Below are positions 55,901 to 64,000 of a DNA stretch of 64,000 bases, piece after piece. The DNA lies in contig SWDT01000007.1 in the NCBI GenBank assembly GCA_009193035.1, forward strand, positions 434,001-498,000. Direction: 5' to 3'. Positions within the stretch are counted from its first letter, which is position 1. Every line of letters starts with the position of its first letter. The notes beneath the pieces were generated by a model. That model was not told the DNA's origin. It ran no database searches and was given only the letters and a program-made list of their open reading frames with translations. The stretch is from Halicephalobus mephisto. Taxonomy: Eukaryota; Nematoda; Chromadorea; Rhabditida; Panagrolaimidae. Both the position numbers and the translations under genes were made by a program.

Positions 55901-57445
55901 GTCGAGAGATTTCCGTGATAATTTTTGTTGTAAATTTATAGTATTCTAATTGTTATGCAATTTTGAATCCTTAAACAGCATAAGTAACTTTAAGACAAAA
56001 ATATTAATTTTAGACCTAAATCAACTTTTATTTTTTTAATCCCTGTTTTAAAATAATTTTGTAAATTTTCTGATTTTCTATAATAATGCAATTATTATAT
56101 GATTGTTGGTTGTATTTTCAGGAATGGATATGCTCGTCCTGAACCATCGTCACATATTGGGTTTAGTCCGTCCCTTCAACAAGATCGTGGACGAAATGGA
56201 CCGAAAGAATCTAGTGCTCCTCCACGACCACCGATCCCGGATAGAAGTACACGGCCATCTTCTCAGTAATTTTGTTTTTAAAAAGTTTATTTTGAATTTG
56301 GTTTTTTAGGGAAAAAGAAGAACTTATTAACTTTTACAAACGAGCCTGGTTGAAGCTATACAGTAATGCTACGAAAAGACAGTCGGAAGTTGGAGTAGGA
56401 TTTGTCAACATGGGAAACACGTGCTTCATGAATACGACACTTCAAGCCTTGATCAATAGTCCTGGATTAAGGGAGATTTTTACAAAAGAGAAATTTCGAC
56501 ACTTGGTCAACACGAGAAACAAAGCAGGAACGAAAGGAGTTATTTCTGCGGTTTTTTCTGCTTTGATGGATATATATTGGTCTGGTGATGTTTCGGTTAT
56601 TTTACCGGATATGTTTCTTAAAACTTTTGCGGATTTGGTTAACAGATCGCTAGCAGACAGAAGACAACATGACGCTCAAGAATTCCAAATTTATTTGATG
56701 GATGCTCTACATGAAGATACAAATGAAGTGTATTCTAGACAAGGTTTCCAACAAGATTACGATGGGAAAAAATTAAAGAAATATGCGGAAGATTACGAGA
56801 AAAAACAGAAATTATTCTCATTTTCGCGTGTTTCGGATTTATTTAATATTAGAACGGTATCTATTATTAAATGTCAGATTTGTGGGACGAGTTCAGCTAC
56901 TTTTGAGGAAATGAGTCAGATATCTCTTGAATTGGATGAAAGTAATTATCAACAACTGATGTCGTCGTTGTGTAAGCATTTTGGAAAGGAGATATTGGAT
57001 AATGATTGTAAATGGAATTGTCCACAATGTAAACAACCGCGAGAAGCTACGAGAGAAACGTTTATATGGAAATTGCCAAGGAATCTTGTTATTCATTTTA
57101 AAAGATTTTCGCAAATGGGATCTAATTATGTGAAAAATGACGCGAATGTTAGTTTTGATATAGATGGTTTGTCATTGGATCAGTTTGTTCATCCAGAAGC
57201 AAGGGGATTTAATCCGTCGTATTTTTTATATGCTATTACTGTGAGTTTTTTGAAATTTATGTTTTTTGAAAGAAGATTTTTAGAATCACTCGGGATCGTT
57301 GAATTCTGGACATTACACGTCAATAGTCAAAGGGGAAAATAGATGGTATAAGTATGATGATGACTACGTGTCGGAAGTTTCAAGAGATTCTATAATGAGT
57401 AGTAAAGCCTTCGTTCTATTCTACACTCTTCGGAAGAACAATTAA
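52986..57445 (+). CDS. USP8/UBPY-type ubiquitin carboxyl-terminal hydrolase, 867 aa
   Basis: Seven exons: 52986-52994, 53036-53145, 53603-54275, 55026-55600, 56122-56265, 56310-57240, 57284-57445; joins keep frame. Order: a helical N-terminal region (about 20-130) like the MIT/USP8 dimerisation domain, a rhodanese-like domain (about 140-290; 'VLILDYRAQSD', 'LTVYAYNRKLKRDP'), a Pro-rich linker with PPRPPIPDR and PARPPPPQT, then the USP fold: Cys box 'GNTCFMNTTLQ' with C542, zinc-binding CQIC and CPQC pairs, and His box 'NSGHYTS' with H824. The rhodanese-USP pairing identifies USP8, an endosomal deubiquitinase acting on ESCRT-0 and receptors. C. elegans usp-50 is the likely orthologue, by inference. 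Introns 2-4 are unusually repeat-rich; intron 6 is 43 nt. Confidence 0.92.
53165..53575. repeat. CATATATG repeats in USP8-homologue intron 2
   Basis: About 15 units of AAATCCATATATGAATCTT type, with some longer repeats ('AACACCATCTATATATGAAT' occurs twice, near 53210 and 53371). Confidence 0.85.
54280..54760. repeat. Tandem repeats with TTTCATATATGAAA in USP8-homologue intron 3
   Basis: Four to five units of about 85 bp: 'AAGTTGTAAAAAATCCGAAA', 'ATCACGTAGGTAGGCTTAAT', 'TTCATATATGAAAA'. Each carries the perfect palindrome TTTCATATATGAAA. Confidence 0.85.
55639..56033. repeat. Long dispersed repeat, copy 2 (USP8-homologue intron 4)
   Basis: About 395-bp direct copy of 47913-48310, same orientation. 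It sits between exons 4 and 5. Confidence 0.9.
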
Positions 57446-57508
57446 GTCTTTCACTGAAATATTACTCTGGTTACTGTATGAATTGTGTGAATACGAGTGA
57501 ATATTTGG

Positions 57509-57514
57509 AATAAA
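57509..57514 (+). terminator. Poly(A) signal of the USP8 homologue
   Basis: AATAAA 64 nt after the stop. A minus-strand AATAAA for fut-8 lies at 57533-57538, so the two convergent genes end within about 30 bp of each other. Confidence 0.65.
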
Positions 57515-57532
57515 AGCACTAAAGTAGTAAAT

Positions 57533-57538
57533 TTTATT
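57533..57538 (-). terminator. Poly(A) signal of fut-8
   Basis: TTTATT on the plus strand reads AATAAA on the minus strand, 160 nt beyond the fut-8 stop codon. Confidence 0.55.
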
Positions 57539-57697
57539 TAAAATTTTCGATAATTTGACTTGTTAGAGAAAGAATATTTTGGAGGTTTTACTCGAAGGCG
57601 TTTTTGACCCGGATTAAACGAAGGTCTCGTTGAGCAAGATTGGGCGGGTAAGTAGTGACTAGTGACCTGATACTTGAACGTAGAGTAATTGACCGGG

Positions 57698-60600
57698 TTA
57701 GAGCTTTTCGAAAAGTGGAAAATCAACGATTTTCCAGGCTTCTCTTGTTTTGTAACTTGGGTAAAGTCCGGTTTTGCCGAGATTCTTGTTGACTCCTTTG
57801 GAATATCCATCCCAGTGATTTCCGGCGATTCCAACTCGGTCTCCAATGTTTAGTTCTATCTCATCTTTGCTTTGGGGGATGTGAGAAAGAACAGCTACTT
57901 CTTCGTGGGGTTGCTGGCCTCCGTAGTAGTAGATGTCGTCGAGGGAATGGAATAGATGACCGGCATCTCCGATTCGGACTTGCATCAACTCGAACCCCAT
58001 TCGACAGACTTGGGAACTGAAGGTGCAGACAAGGTAGTCACATCGAGAAAGCATCTGGATATCTGTAATCACGCCGTAGAGAGAACTGTCGGTGTAACGA
58101 GACCCCATTTGAGCCGTTTCTGCTATTGAAGAATCTCCATAAACCTCGTAATTAGGGTACCTGAGATAAGGATTAAATTTTTGCAAAAAAACAAAAACTT
58201 ACTTTTCCCGAGTTTCTTTGAAGACATTTGGATCGTCGGTGGCTATGAATACTCTTCTTTCTATCTTGGAGTCGTTTCGGAGTTCCTGAATCCGGAACCA
58301 GTGCTCGGTCCACTTCATATATTCAGAAATGTCGTGGAATGCCGCTTCTGTTCCGATTTTGTCCGTTCTCCGGATTTGAAGTCCCACAATCGGTCCTGAA
58401 ATATGTAACTTTGGTTATAAAAAATAATACATCCGGAAATATGCAAATAAAAATCCTCATCAAAAAGAAAAATGAATAAATTTAGGATTGTTGGGAACGA
58501 AAACTTTGTCGTGGAACAAAACGCCAACTCTCACCGCGAAAGTCCCTGAGAGTGATGAAGACCTTTTTTGTTTTTAGGTGTGAGAGGAATTTTAGTCAAA
58601 AAACAATGAAAGAAGATGAGAAAGAACTCTCACCACGAAAGTCCCTGATGATCGTAATGAAGTTTCTCATCGTCAAATATGAATAGAACTTGATACAAAA
58701 GTCATCAAAAATGCTGAGCGTTGCCAACGGCGATGTTTTTATTTAAATTATTTTTTTATTTTTAAATTCCCTTTTTTACACATGGTTATTATGAAATATA
58801 TTCCTAATTAAGAAAACTTTCCTGGTTAGGCCAAGTTTTATATGGAATATTAGGTCATTTCGTAGTCCGTGTTATATCGCGTGTTATTTTTAATTTTCCC
58901 TTTTTTACACATGGTTATTATGAAACATTCCTAATCAAGAAAACCTTCCTGGTTAGGCCAAGTTTTATATGGAATCTTAGGTCATTTCGTAATCCGTGTT
59001 ATATCGCGTGTTATTTTTTATTTTATTTCTCCGATTTAAAATTGACTCCAAAGTCCAATTACCTATGGGGGTCAATTGTTCAATGATCGCTTATTTCATG
59101 ACTAAAGATTCACAAACAGTTGTAACAGGATGGCACTATTTCAACATTATTGTAGCTTTAGAAACCTGTTGCTCCTGGGAACGGATTTGGAATAAAAGCA
59201 TTGTCGAGAAGTGTTTTTTGTGTTTCCAAAAACAAAGTCTAACCAACTCTCTTTCTTCACAAAAACAATGATTTCGATGCAGAAATTGCCAATTTGTCTG
59301 ATTTTTGCTGTTTTTATGATTCTGATAGTTTCACCGGTCTCTGGCCTAGAGTGTTATCAGATGAGCCAGCAGGCCCCGGTACAGAATCAGTGGTACAGCT
59401 GTCCTTCTACCATTTCTCAATGCATGAAATTCGTCTGTGCCGGACCAAGTTAGTTTCGGTTTTAAATGGCCATTAAATCCTTAATCGAAAAATGATATCG
59501 TTCGCGGGAGGACCGAAATCTCTTTTTCGTCTTTCCTTTCAACATAAATCTGAATTTTGATTGTTTTAGTGGATCGTAAAAAAATTAAAAATAATCACAA
59601 TTCTTTGATTTATTTCGAAAAAAGAAATTTCGGTCCTCTCGCGAACGATATTTATTTTTTGATCATGAATTTTATTAGTAGTTTTTTAATTAATGAGATA
59701 ATTTTAGACTACTTCATTAACAAGGGATGCTATGACATGGCAAATCCGAACACCAACTGCCAACACCTCCAGGGTGTATGTCAAGGACAAGGGGGCATCG
59801 GGACCTGCTACACATGCAACAGAAACAGATGCAACGGGGCTTCTGGAGCCTCTTTCGGCATCGGGTTTCTCCTGGTTGCGGCACTTGCAGGATTGAAAAC
59901 TATCGTTTAAATTTCTACCACGAACTTTACCTAATTGCCTGATTTTTAATTTAGTAATAATAACCAACCTTTTCCGAAAGGAATCTTGGCTTCAGCTTTC
60001 TCCAGAATCTCGTCCATATGTTCGTTATTCCTCATTAAGTACCAAATGAACTAAATTTTAATTTTAATTAAATAAATGATGGATTGGTAATTTTAGATGG
60101 AAATTGAATATCGTTCGTGGTGGGACCAATGTTTCAAAGATGTCAGAAAAAATTAAAAATAAGTGAATTTTGGTTCTACCACGAAATAATTTTTTTTATA
60201 AATTATTTTTGAAATTAGTTACCTGGGACACGAAGTAGACAGGAGGGTTACTGTGGTGCTTGAGAAGAACTTCGCTTAATTGTTTTGGGAAACTTAATGG
60301 TAATTGATCAGGTCTGTTGTTGAGACCGTCGATGATTGGCAATCTGACAACTCGTTCTGTCTGTTCTATACCTCTCCAATAGACTATATCAGAAATGGCT
60401 GAATTGTCAGTTTTGCATTTTCCAACAGGTTTAAAAACGGCTTCCCATCCGTCTTTTGAATATCTCCAACTTTTTCCATCATCAAGAAGAATTAAAGTTC
60501 GATTTGTTGTTGCTGCAACGAGAAAACAATAAGCTACATGATGAAGTTGACATCCGAATCCGCATCCTTTGTTGAGATCACAGATTAATAAATCCGCTTT

Positions 60601-62165
60601 TGTGCAATCTGCTGGATTTTGGAGTTGTTCGAGTTTTTTTTGGATTTTTTCTGTTAATTTTGAAAGTTCATTTTTGTGCCAATTTTTAGCATTATCTACG
60701 ATTTCCCAGAAATTTTGAGATTCAGCAATTAAAGCAAAAATTTGTTCCAGAGTACGGTGGGCGAATGAAGCTAATTCTGTAGAGTTGTTTTTCTCGATGA
60801 AATTAAACAAATAAAAATAAAGTTCGTGGATATTGTTGTCGAGAGACCTTCTTGCTATCTGGAAATTAGTTTCATTAAAATATCTGCAGTGGAATTCATA
60901 AAAAATTAAATTAACCATCATTCGTGGTGGGACCAGTAGTTTAAACATGGTTTTAGAAAAGATCAAAGAAACCGCCGAACACAAACTTTTTAGTCTTACC
61001 ACGAATTTCGTTAATGGTTTTGAATATACAGTATTCACGTTTGTGAATAAAAACTAAATTAACCATCGTTCGTGACGGGATCAGTAGTTTAAATATGGTT
61101 TTAGAAAAGATCAAAGAAACCACCGAACACAAACTTTTTAGTCTTACCACGAATTTCGTTAATGGTTTTGAATATACAGTATTCACATTTGTGAATAAAA
61201 ACTAAATTAACCATCGTTCGTGGTGGGACCATTTATAGACTTTAAGTAGTTGGCTAAGAAGTGCTTCCTAGTCTATGTGAACCCTAGATGGCTTGCTCGG
61301 AGTACTTCCTGATCTATATGGATTTTGATTGGATACTTTCAACCCTTTACCAATCTTTCAGGATCTTTTATCATTAACTAAGACTGTTTATCTGCTCTTG
61401 CCTACTTCGTATCCTAGCCAAAGTCGCTTATATTTCCTCACTAATCCCTATCAGTCAATCAAGACTATTTATATATCTTTCTTAACCTTATGTATCTCAA
61501 CTAAAATCATTTATATATCTTTTCTAATTCCATATAACCTAGCAAGATCATTTATCTACTCCATATATCTCAACCAAGATCATCTAACACTCTCATTAAC
61601 ATATAACAGCTACCGAAGATCCACTATCCACATCATATACCTTGTCGAAAGTCAACTATATACTCTTACTAATTTCTAACATTCATTCAAAGCTACCTAT
61701 ATATTCTTCTCAACCACATGCATTCTAGCTAAGATCATCTAGCACTCTCATTAACCCCCTAACAGCCACCGAAGATCCCCCATCTACCTCAGTCAAAACT
61801 ATATATCCTTCCTAACCCCATATACCCTAGCTAAAACCATCTACATGCCCCGTATATTCCAAGCAAAACCACTTATTTACTTTTTCCAACTGAAACTAAA
61901 ACCAAATGCTTAATCCTTACCTCGTGGTCTACAGTATAGAGTTCATCAAAATCCTTTTTGTTAGAAGAAATTTCTTGTTTGTTAGAAAATATTTCTTCTT
62001 TTTTTACTTCTATCTGTTTTTGGAATTTAGCCTGATCCTGTCTTTTTAGAAGAAATTCTTGTTCATCCACAAGTTTTTGAAGTTTTTCTTTTTCTTCTTG
62101 AAGTTTTTTAATTTCAATTTGAGCTTCAGAAAACCGAGAAGCTAGTCGTGAATTGACTTCTGATG
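57698..62165 (-). CDS. fut-8: Alpha-1,6-fucosyltransferase (FUT8), 5' end incomplete
   Basis: Exons found: 62165-61921, 60858-60223, 60050-59969, 58395-58203, 58160-57698; all joins keep frame, about 539 residues. The order matches FUT8: a luminal coiled coil (Lys/Glu/Gln-rich), then 'DHEIARRSLDNNIHELYFYL', the catalytic part with 'NPADCTKADLLICDLNKGCG', 'GCQLHHVAYCF', 'GLQIRRTDKIGTEAAFH' (donor-binding RRTDK), 'FIATDDPNVFKE' and 'CDYLVCTFSSQVCR', and the C-terminal SH3 domain with 'GNHWDGYSKGVN' and 'GLYPSYK'. FUT8 adds the core fucose to N-glycans in the Golgi. The first exon, with start codon and transmembrane anchor, was not found up to 64000; exon 62165 begins in phase 1. A plus-strand gene is nested in the intron 58396-59968. 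Confidence 0.94.
58765..59025. repeat. Two direct repeats of 129 bp in a fut-8 intron
   Basis: Copies share 'CTTTTTTACACATGGTTATT', 'TTCCTGGTTAGGCCAAGTTT' and 'GTTATATCGCGTGTTATTTT'; anchors at 58771 and 58900. Confidence 0.8.
59268..59910 (+). CDS. Ly6/uPAR-like GPI-type secreted protein nested in a fut-8 intron, 127 aa
   Basis: Two exons, 59268-59448 and 59708-59910, joined in frame. A signal peptide (LPICLIFAVFMILIVSPVSG) is followed by a short Cys-rich domain: 'LECYQM', 'WYSCPS', 'SQCMKFVCAG', 'KGCYDM', 'NCQHLQGVC', 'GTCYTCNRNRCNGA'. The closing C-x2-C-x4-CN pattern and length are those of a three-finger Ly6/uPAR-type domain. A small-residue site (GASGAS) and hydrophobic tail (FGIGFLLVAALAGL) suggest GPI anchoring. 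In worms such proteins (for example ODR-2 relatives) act at neuronal surfaces, but a role here is not known. The gene lies entirely within the fut-8 intron 58396-59968, on the opposite strand, and its own intron contains a hairpin element. Confidence 0.85.
59491..59655. mobile_element. MITE family B hairpin inside the Ly6-like gene intron
   Basis: Long inverted arms: left 'ATATCGTTCGCGGGAGGACC', right 'GGTCCTCTCGCGAACGATAT'. The arms pair almost perfectly over about 35 bp. It makes up much of the 259-bp intron of the nested gene. Confidence 0.75.
60106..60192. mobile_element. MITE family B, short copy
   Basis: Left 'ATATCGTTCGTGGTGGGACC', right 'GGTTCTACCACGAAATAAT'; lies in the 172-bp fut-8 intron 60051-60222. 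Confidence 0.65.
60909..61231. repeat. MITE family B tandem copies in a fut-8 intron
   Basis: Two full copies (60909-61019 and 61058-61168) and the start of a third (about 61206-61231), spaced about 149 bp. Each begins AACCATCGTTCGTGGTGGGA (with variants) and ends 'CTTACCACGAATTTCGTTAA' + TGGTT. The linker 'GAATATACAGTATTCAC' is itself a palindrome. Confidence 0.8.
61330..61880. repeat. Diverged pyrimidine-rich repeats in a fut-8 intron
   Basis: Units such as 'ATCATCTAGCACTCTCATTA', 'ACAGCTACCGAAGATCC' and 'TATATATCTTTCTTAACC' recur irregularly. Non-coding. Confidence 0.55.
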
Positions 62166-62369
62166 CTGAAAAAAATAATGTATTTCACTGGATTTGGAGG
62201 ATTCCCCGGAAGCCCTTGAGAAAGAATGCGGAAAATCCGAGGATTATCTTTTTAGTTGTTATTTTAATTTTTAGAAAATCCACAAATCACATAGGCAGGT
62301 TTCAGTATAAATCCACTCATTGGTTGGAGTTTTTAATTTTATTAGATATCCAATAAAGGAGTTTGTGGG

Positions 62370-62860
62370 GGAGTTTATGAAGTTGATAGGAAAGTTTAGG
62401 AGGTATAGAAGATTCTTAAAGGGTTTAGAAGGTTTGTAGAAGGATATACAAGAGTTTAGGAGGTATAGAAGACTTTTATAAGGTTTAGAAGGTTTGTAGA
62501 AGGACATAAGGAGTTTATATAAGGTATAGAAGAATCTTAAGAAGTTTGGGAGGTTTGTAGAAGGACATAGGAAGTTTATATGAGGTATAGAAGAATCTTA
62601 AGAACTTTAGGATGTTTGTAGAAGGACATAGGGAGTTTATATAAGGTATAGAAGAATCTTAAGAACTTTAGAATGTTTGTAGAAGGACATAAGGAATTTA
62701 TATAAGGTATAGAAGACTCTTCAGAGGTTTGTAGAATATTTCAGAGGTTTACAGAGAGTATAAGAAGTCCATAGGAGGTTCGAAGGATTTGTAGAAGAGT
62801 TTGGAAGATTCACAGAGAATATAGAAGACTCTTGGAGGATTTAAAAAGTTTGCAAGGAGT
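62370..62860. repeat. About 60-bp minisatellite
   Basis: Six or more units of 'GGTTTGTAGAAGGACATAGG' and 'AGGTATAGAAGAATCTTAAG'. It is probably inside the first fut-8 intron, since no upstream exon was found. Confidence 0.8.
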
Positions 62861-63640
62861 CCAGGAAGTTCATAAAGGGTTATTCTTATTAGACACCCGA
62901 TATTGGACATACAAGGGAGTTCATAAGGGGTTTAGAAGGTTCATAAAGAGTTATACTTATTAAATATTCAATGCAGAGAAGAGGATATGGCTCACAAGAA
63001 ATTTGTTCTTATTAAATAGCCAATTGAAGAATGAGAAGAGAGTTAACAAGAGTTTGGAGATTCATCCTCATTGAATAGTCAATCAAGAAACGAGAAAAAT
63101 TCGTAGAAAGTCTAAGAGTTGGGTTACAGAACTTTCAGAAGACTGAAGGTCAGGGTTTAAGTTCATATCTATCAATTAGTCAATCAAGTAGTGAAGAAAT
63201 CTATGAAACATGTAAAGGATCGATCATAGGGAATTCAAGAGGCCAAAGTTTAGAGGTTTATGTTTATCAAGTAGTCAATTAAGTAGTGAAGAAATCTATG
63301 AAGGATATAAGTGATCAATTAAGGAATTCAAGAGTCCAAAGTTTAGAGGTTCATATCTATCAATTAGTCAATCAAGTAGTGAAGAAATTTATGAAGGATA
63401 TAAGAGATCAATCAGGGAATTCAAGAGGCCAAAGTTTAGAGGTTTATGTTTATCAAGTAGTCAATCAAGAAGTGAAAAAATTTATGAAACATGTAAGTGA
63501 TCAATAATAGGGAATTCAAGGAGTTAGAATTGGAAATTCATTGTCATTAAATAATCAACAAAGAAGCGATAAAGTTGCTGAAGAATCTAAGAGTTCAGTT
63601 ACAGAAAATTCAGGAAATTGTCACGAAACAGCTAATTAAC
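62861..63640. repeat. About 93-bp repeats
   Basis: Copies anchored by 'CCAAAGTTTAGAGGTT' (near 63245, 63338 and 63431) with 'TCAATTAGTCAATCAAGTAG' and 'GAAGAAATTTATGAAGGATA'; earlier parts from 62880 are diverged relatives. Open frames across it look fortuitous. Confidence 0.75.
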
Positions 63641-64000
63641 GAATAAAACAAACTTTACAAAGTCAAAAATTCCTCCAATAAAAGTTTATTCAATATCTAA
63701 TCAGCAAAAGTCCCTGAGGGGTTTACGGACTCTCCTTCAAAGACGTTCCTAAGGCGATTCGGGTTTGGTTCCTATATCCCTAAGAATTCACTAAACAATA
63801 GAAATTCCAAAATGTATCCAAGGCGACAAGAAAAATGACGAATTTTTTCCGTGAAAAAAAGTTTAATAATTTTATTATGGATACGCAATCTCCACGACCG
63901 GAGATATCCAGAACACCCGAAACTAAACAGTTCTCTTTCCTTACTGAGGAATGTAAAAGGGGTATTCCGCGGTAGTCGGGGTTCCCTAGGTGTTGTGCTT
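63641..64000. other. Unassigned, less AT-rich end of window
   Basis: From about 63700 the sequence becomes less AT-rich and non-repetitive ('GGCGATTCGGGTTTGG', 'CGACCGGAGATATCCAG', 'GGTATTCCGCGGTAGTCGGG'). An open minus-strand frame of roughly 75 codons runs off the window edge. It could be a repeat element or an exon; I cannot assign it. Confidence 0.3.

Overview
This window is nuclear DNA from a nematode, most likely a rhabditid close to Caenorhabditis. The DNA is very AT-rich. Genes are cut by many short introns (several of 43-50 nt) with strong TTTTCAG or TTTTTAG acceptors. Acceptor-like sites lie only 10-20 nt before several start codons, as expected for spliced-leader trans-splicing. 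The gene content includes nematode-typical families (two T20D4.11/DUF19-like secreted proteins) and close relatives of worm arx-3, vav-1, egl-9, ccz-1, moc-2 and fut-8. I built all gene models by hand from splice signals, reading frame and remembered family motifs; every coding join quoted for the confident genes keeps frame.

Layout. 1-4.5 kb: intergenic, mostly degenerate tandem arrays of about 90-100 bp. 4.6-15.6 kb, all minus strand: a GYF-domain protein, an internally deleted piggyBac transposon, a CCDC97 homologue, a TGF-beta-family type I receptor kinase, and ARPC1 (arx-3). 17.3-21.9 kb, plus strand: a compact three-gene cluster that looks like an operon (RING/B-box protein, mitochondrial ribosomal protein mL49, ANCHR/ZFYVE19). 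It ends tail to tail with a steroid 5-alpha-reductase on the minus strand (21.9-23.7 kb). 24.2-25.2 kb: an unrecognised acidic protein, divergent from the reductase. 25.6-36.8 kb: two DUF19-like secreted proteins on either side of a dead Tc3-like transposon and the Rho exchange factor vav-1, with a solo LTR. 37-41 kb: mostly repeats and MITEs plus one uncertain small membrane-protein gene. 41.4-46.3 kb: egl-9 (HIF prolyl hydroxylase) on minus, divergent from ccz-1 on plus (46.9-49.1 kb). 49.6-51.1 kb: a secreted His/Cys-rich protein. 51.9-52.8 kb: moc-2 (molybdopterin adenylyltransferase), divergent from a USP8-type deubiquitinase (53.0-57.4 kb). 57.7 kb to beyond 62.2 kb: fut-8 on minus, with a complete plus-strand Ly6/three-finger GPI-type gene nested inside one of its introns. 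62.2-64 kb: minisatellites.

Functional themes: endosome and membrane traffic or ESCRT-linked proteins (ccz-1, USP8 homologue, ANCHR), signalling (TGF-beta receptor, vav-1), actin (arx-3, vav-1), oxygen sensing (egl-9), cofactor and glycan synthesis (moc-2, fut-8). I see no sign that these work as one pathway; the window reads as an ordinary gene-rich region with heavily repeat-laden introns.

The most distinctive structures are the piggyBac deletion derivative whose empty site can be read from the flanking tandem repeat, the gene-in-intron nesting at fut-8 with a hairpin element inside the nested gene's own intron, a near-identical repeat of about 395 bp shared by introns of ccz-1 and the USP8 homologue, several MITE families including one nested insertion, and dense arrays of a CATATATG palindrome. 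I did not find a clearly new molecular system.
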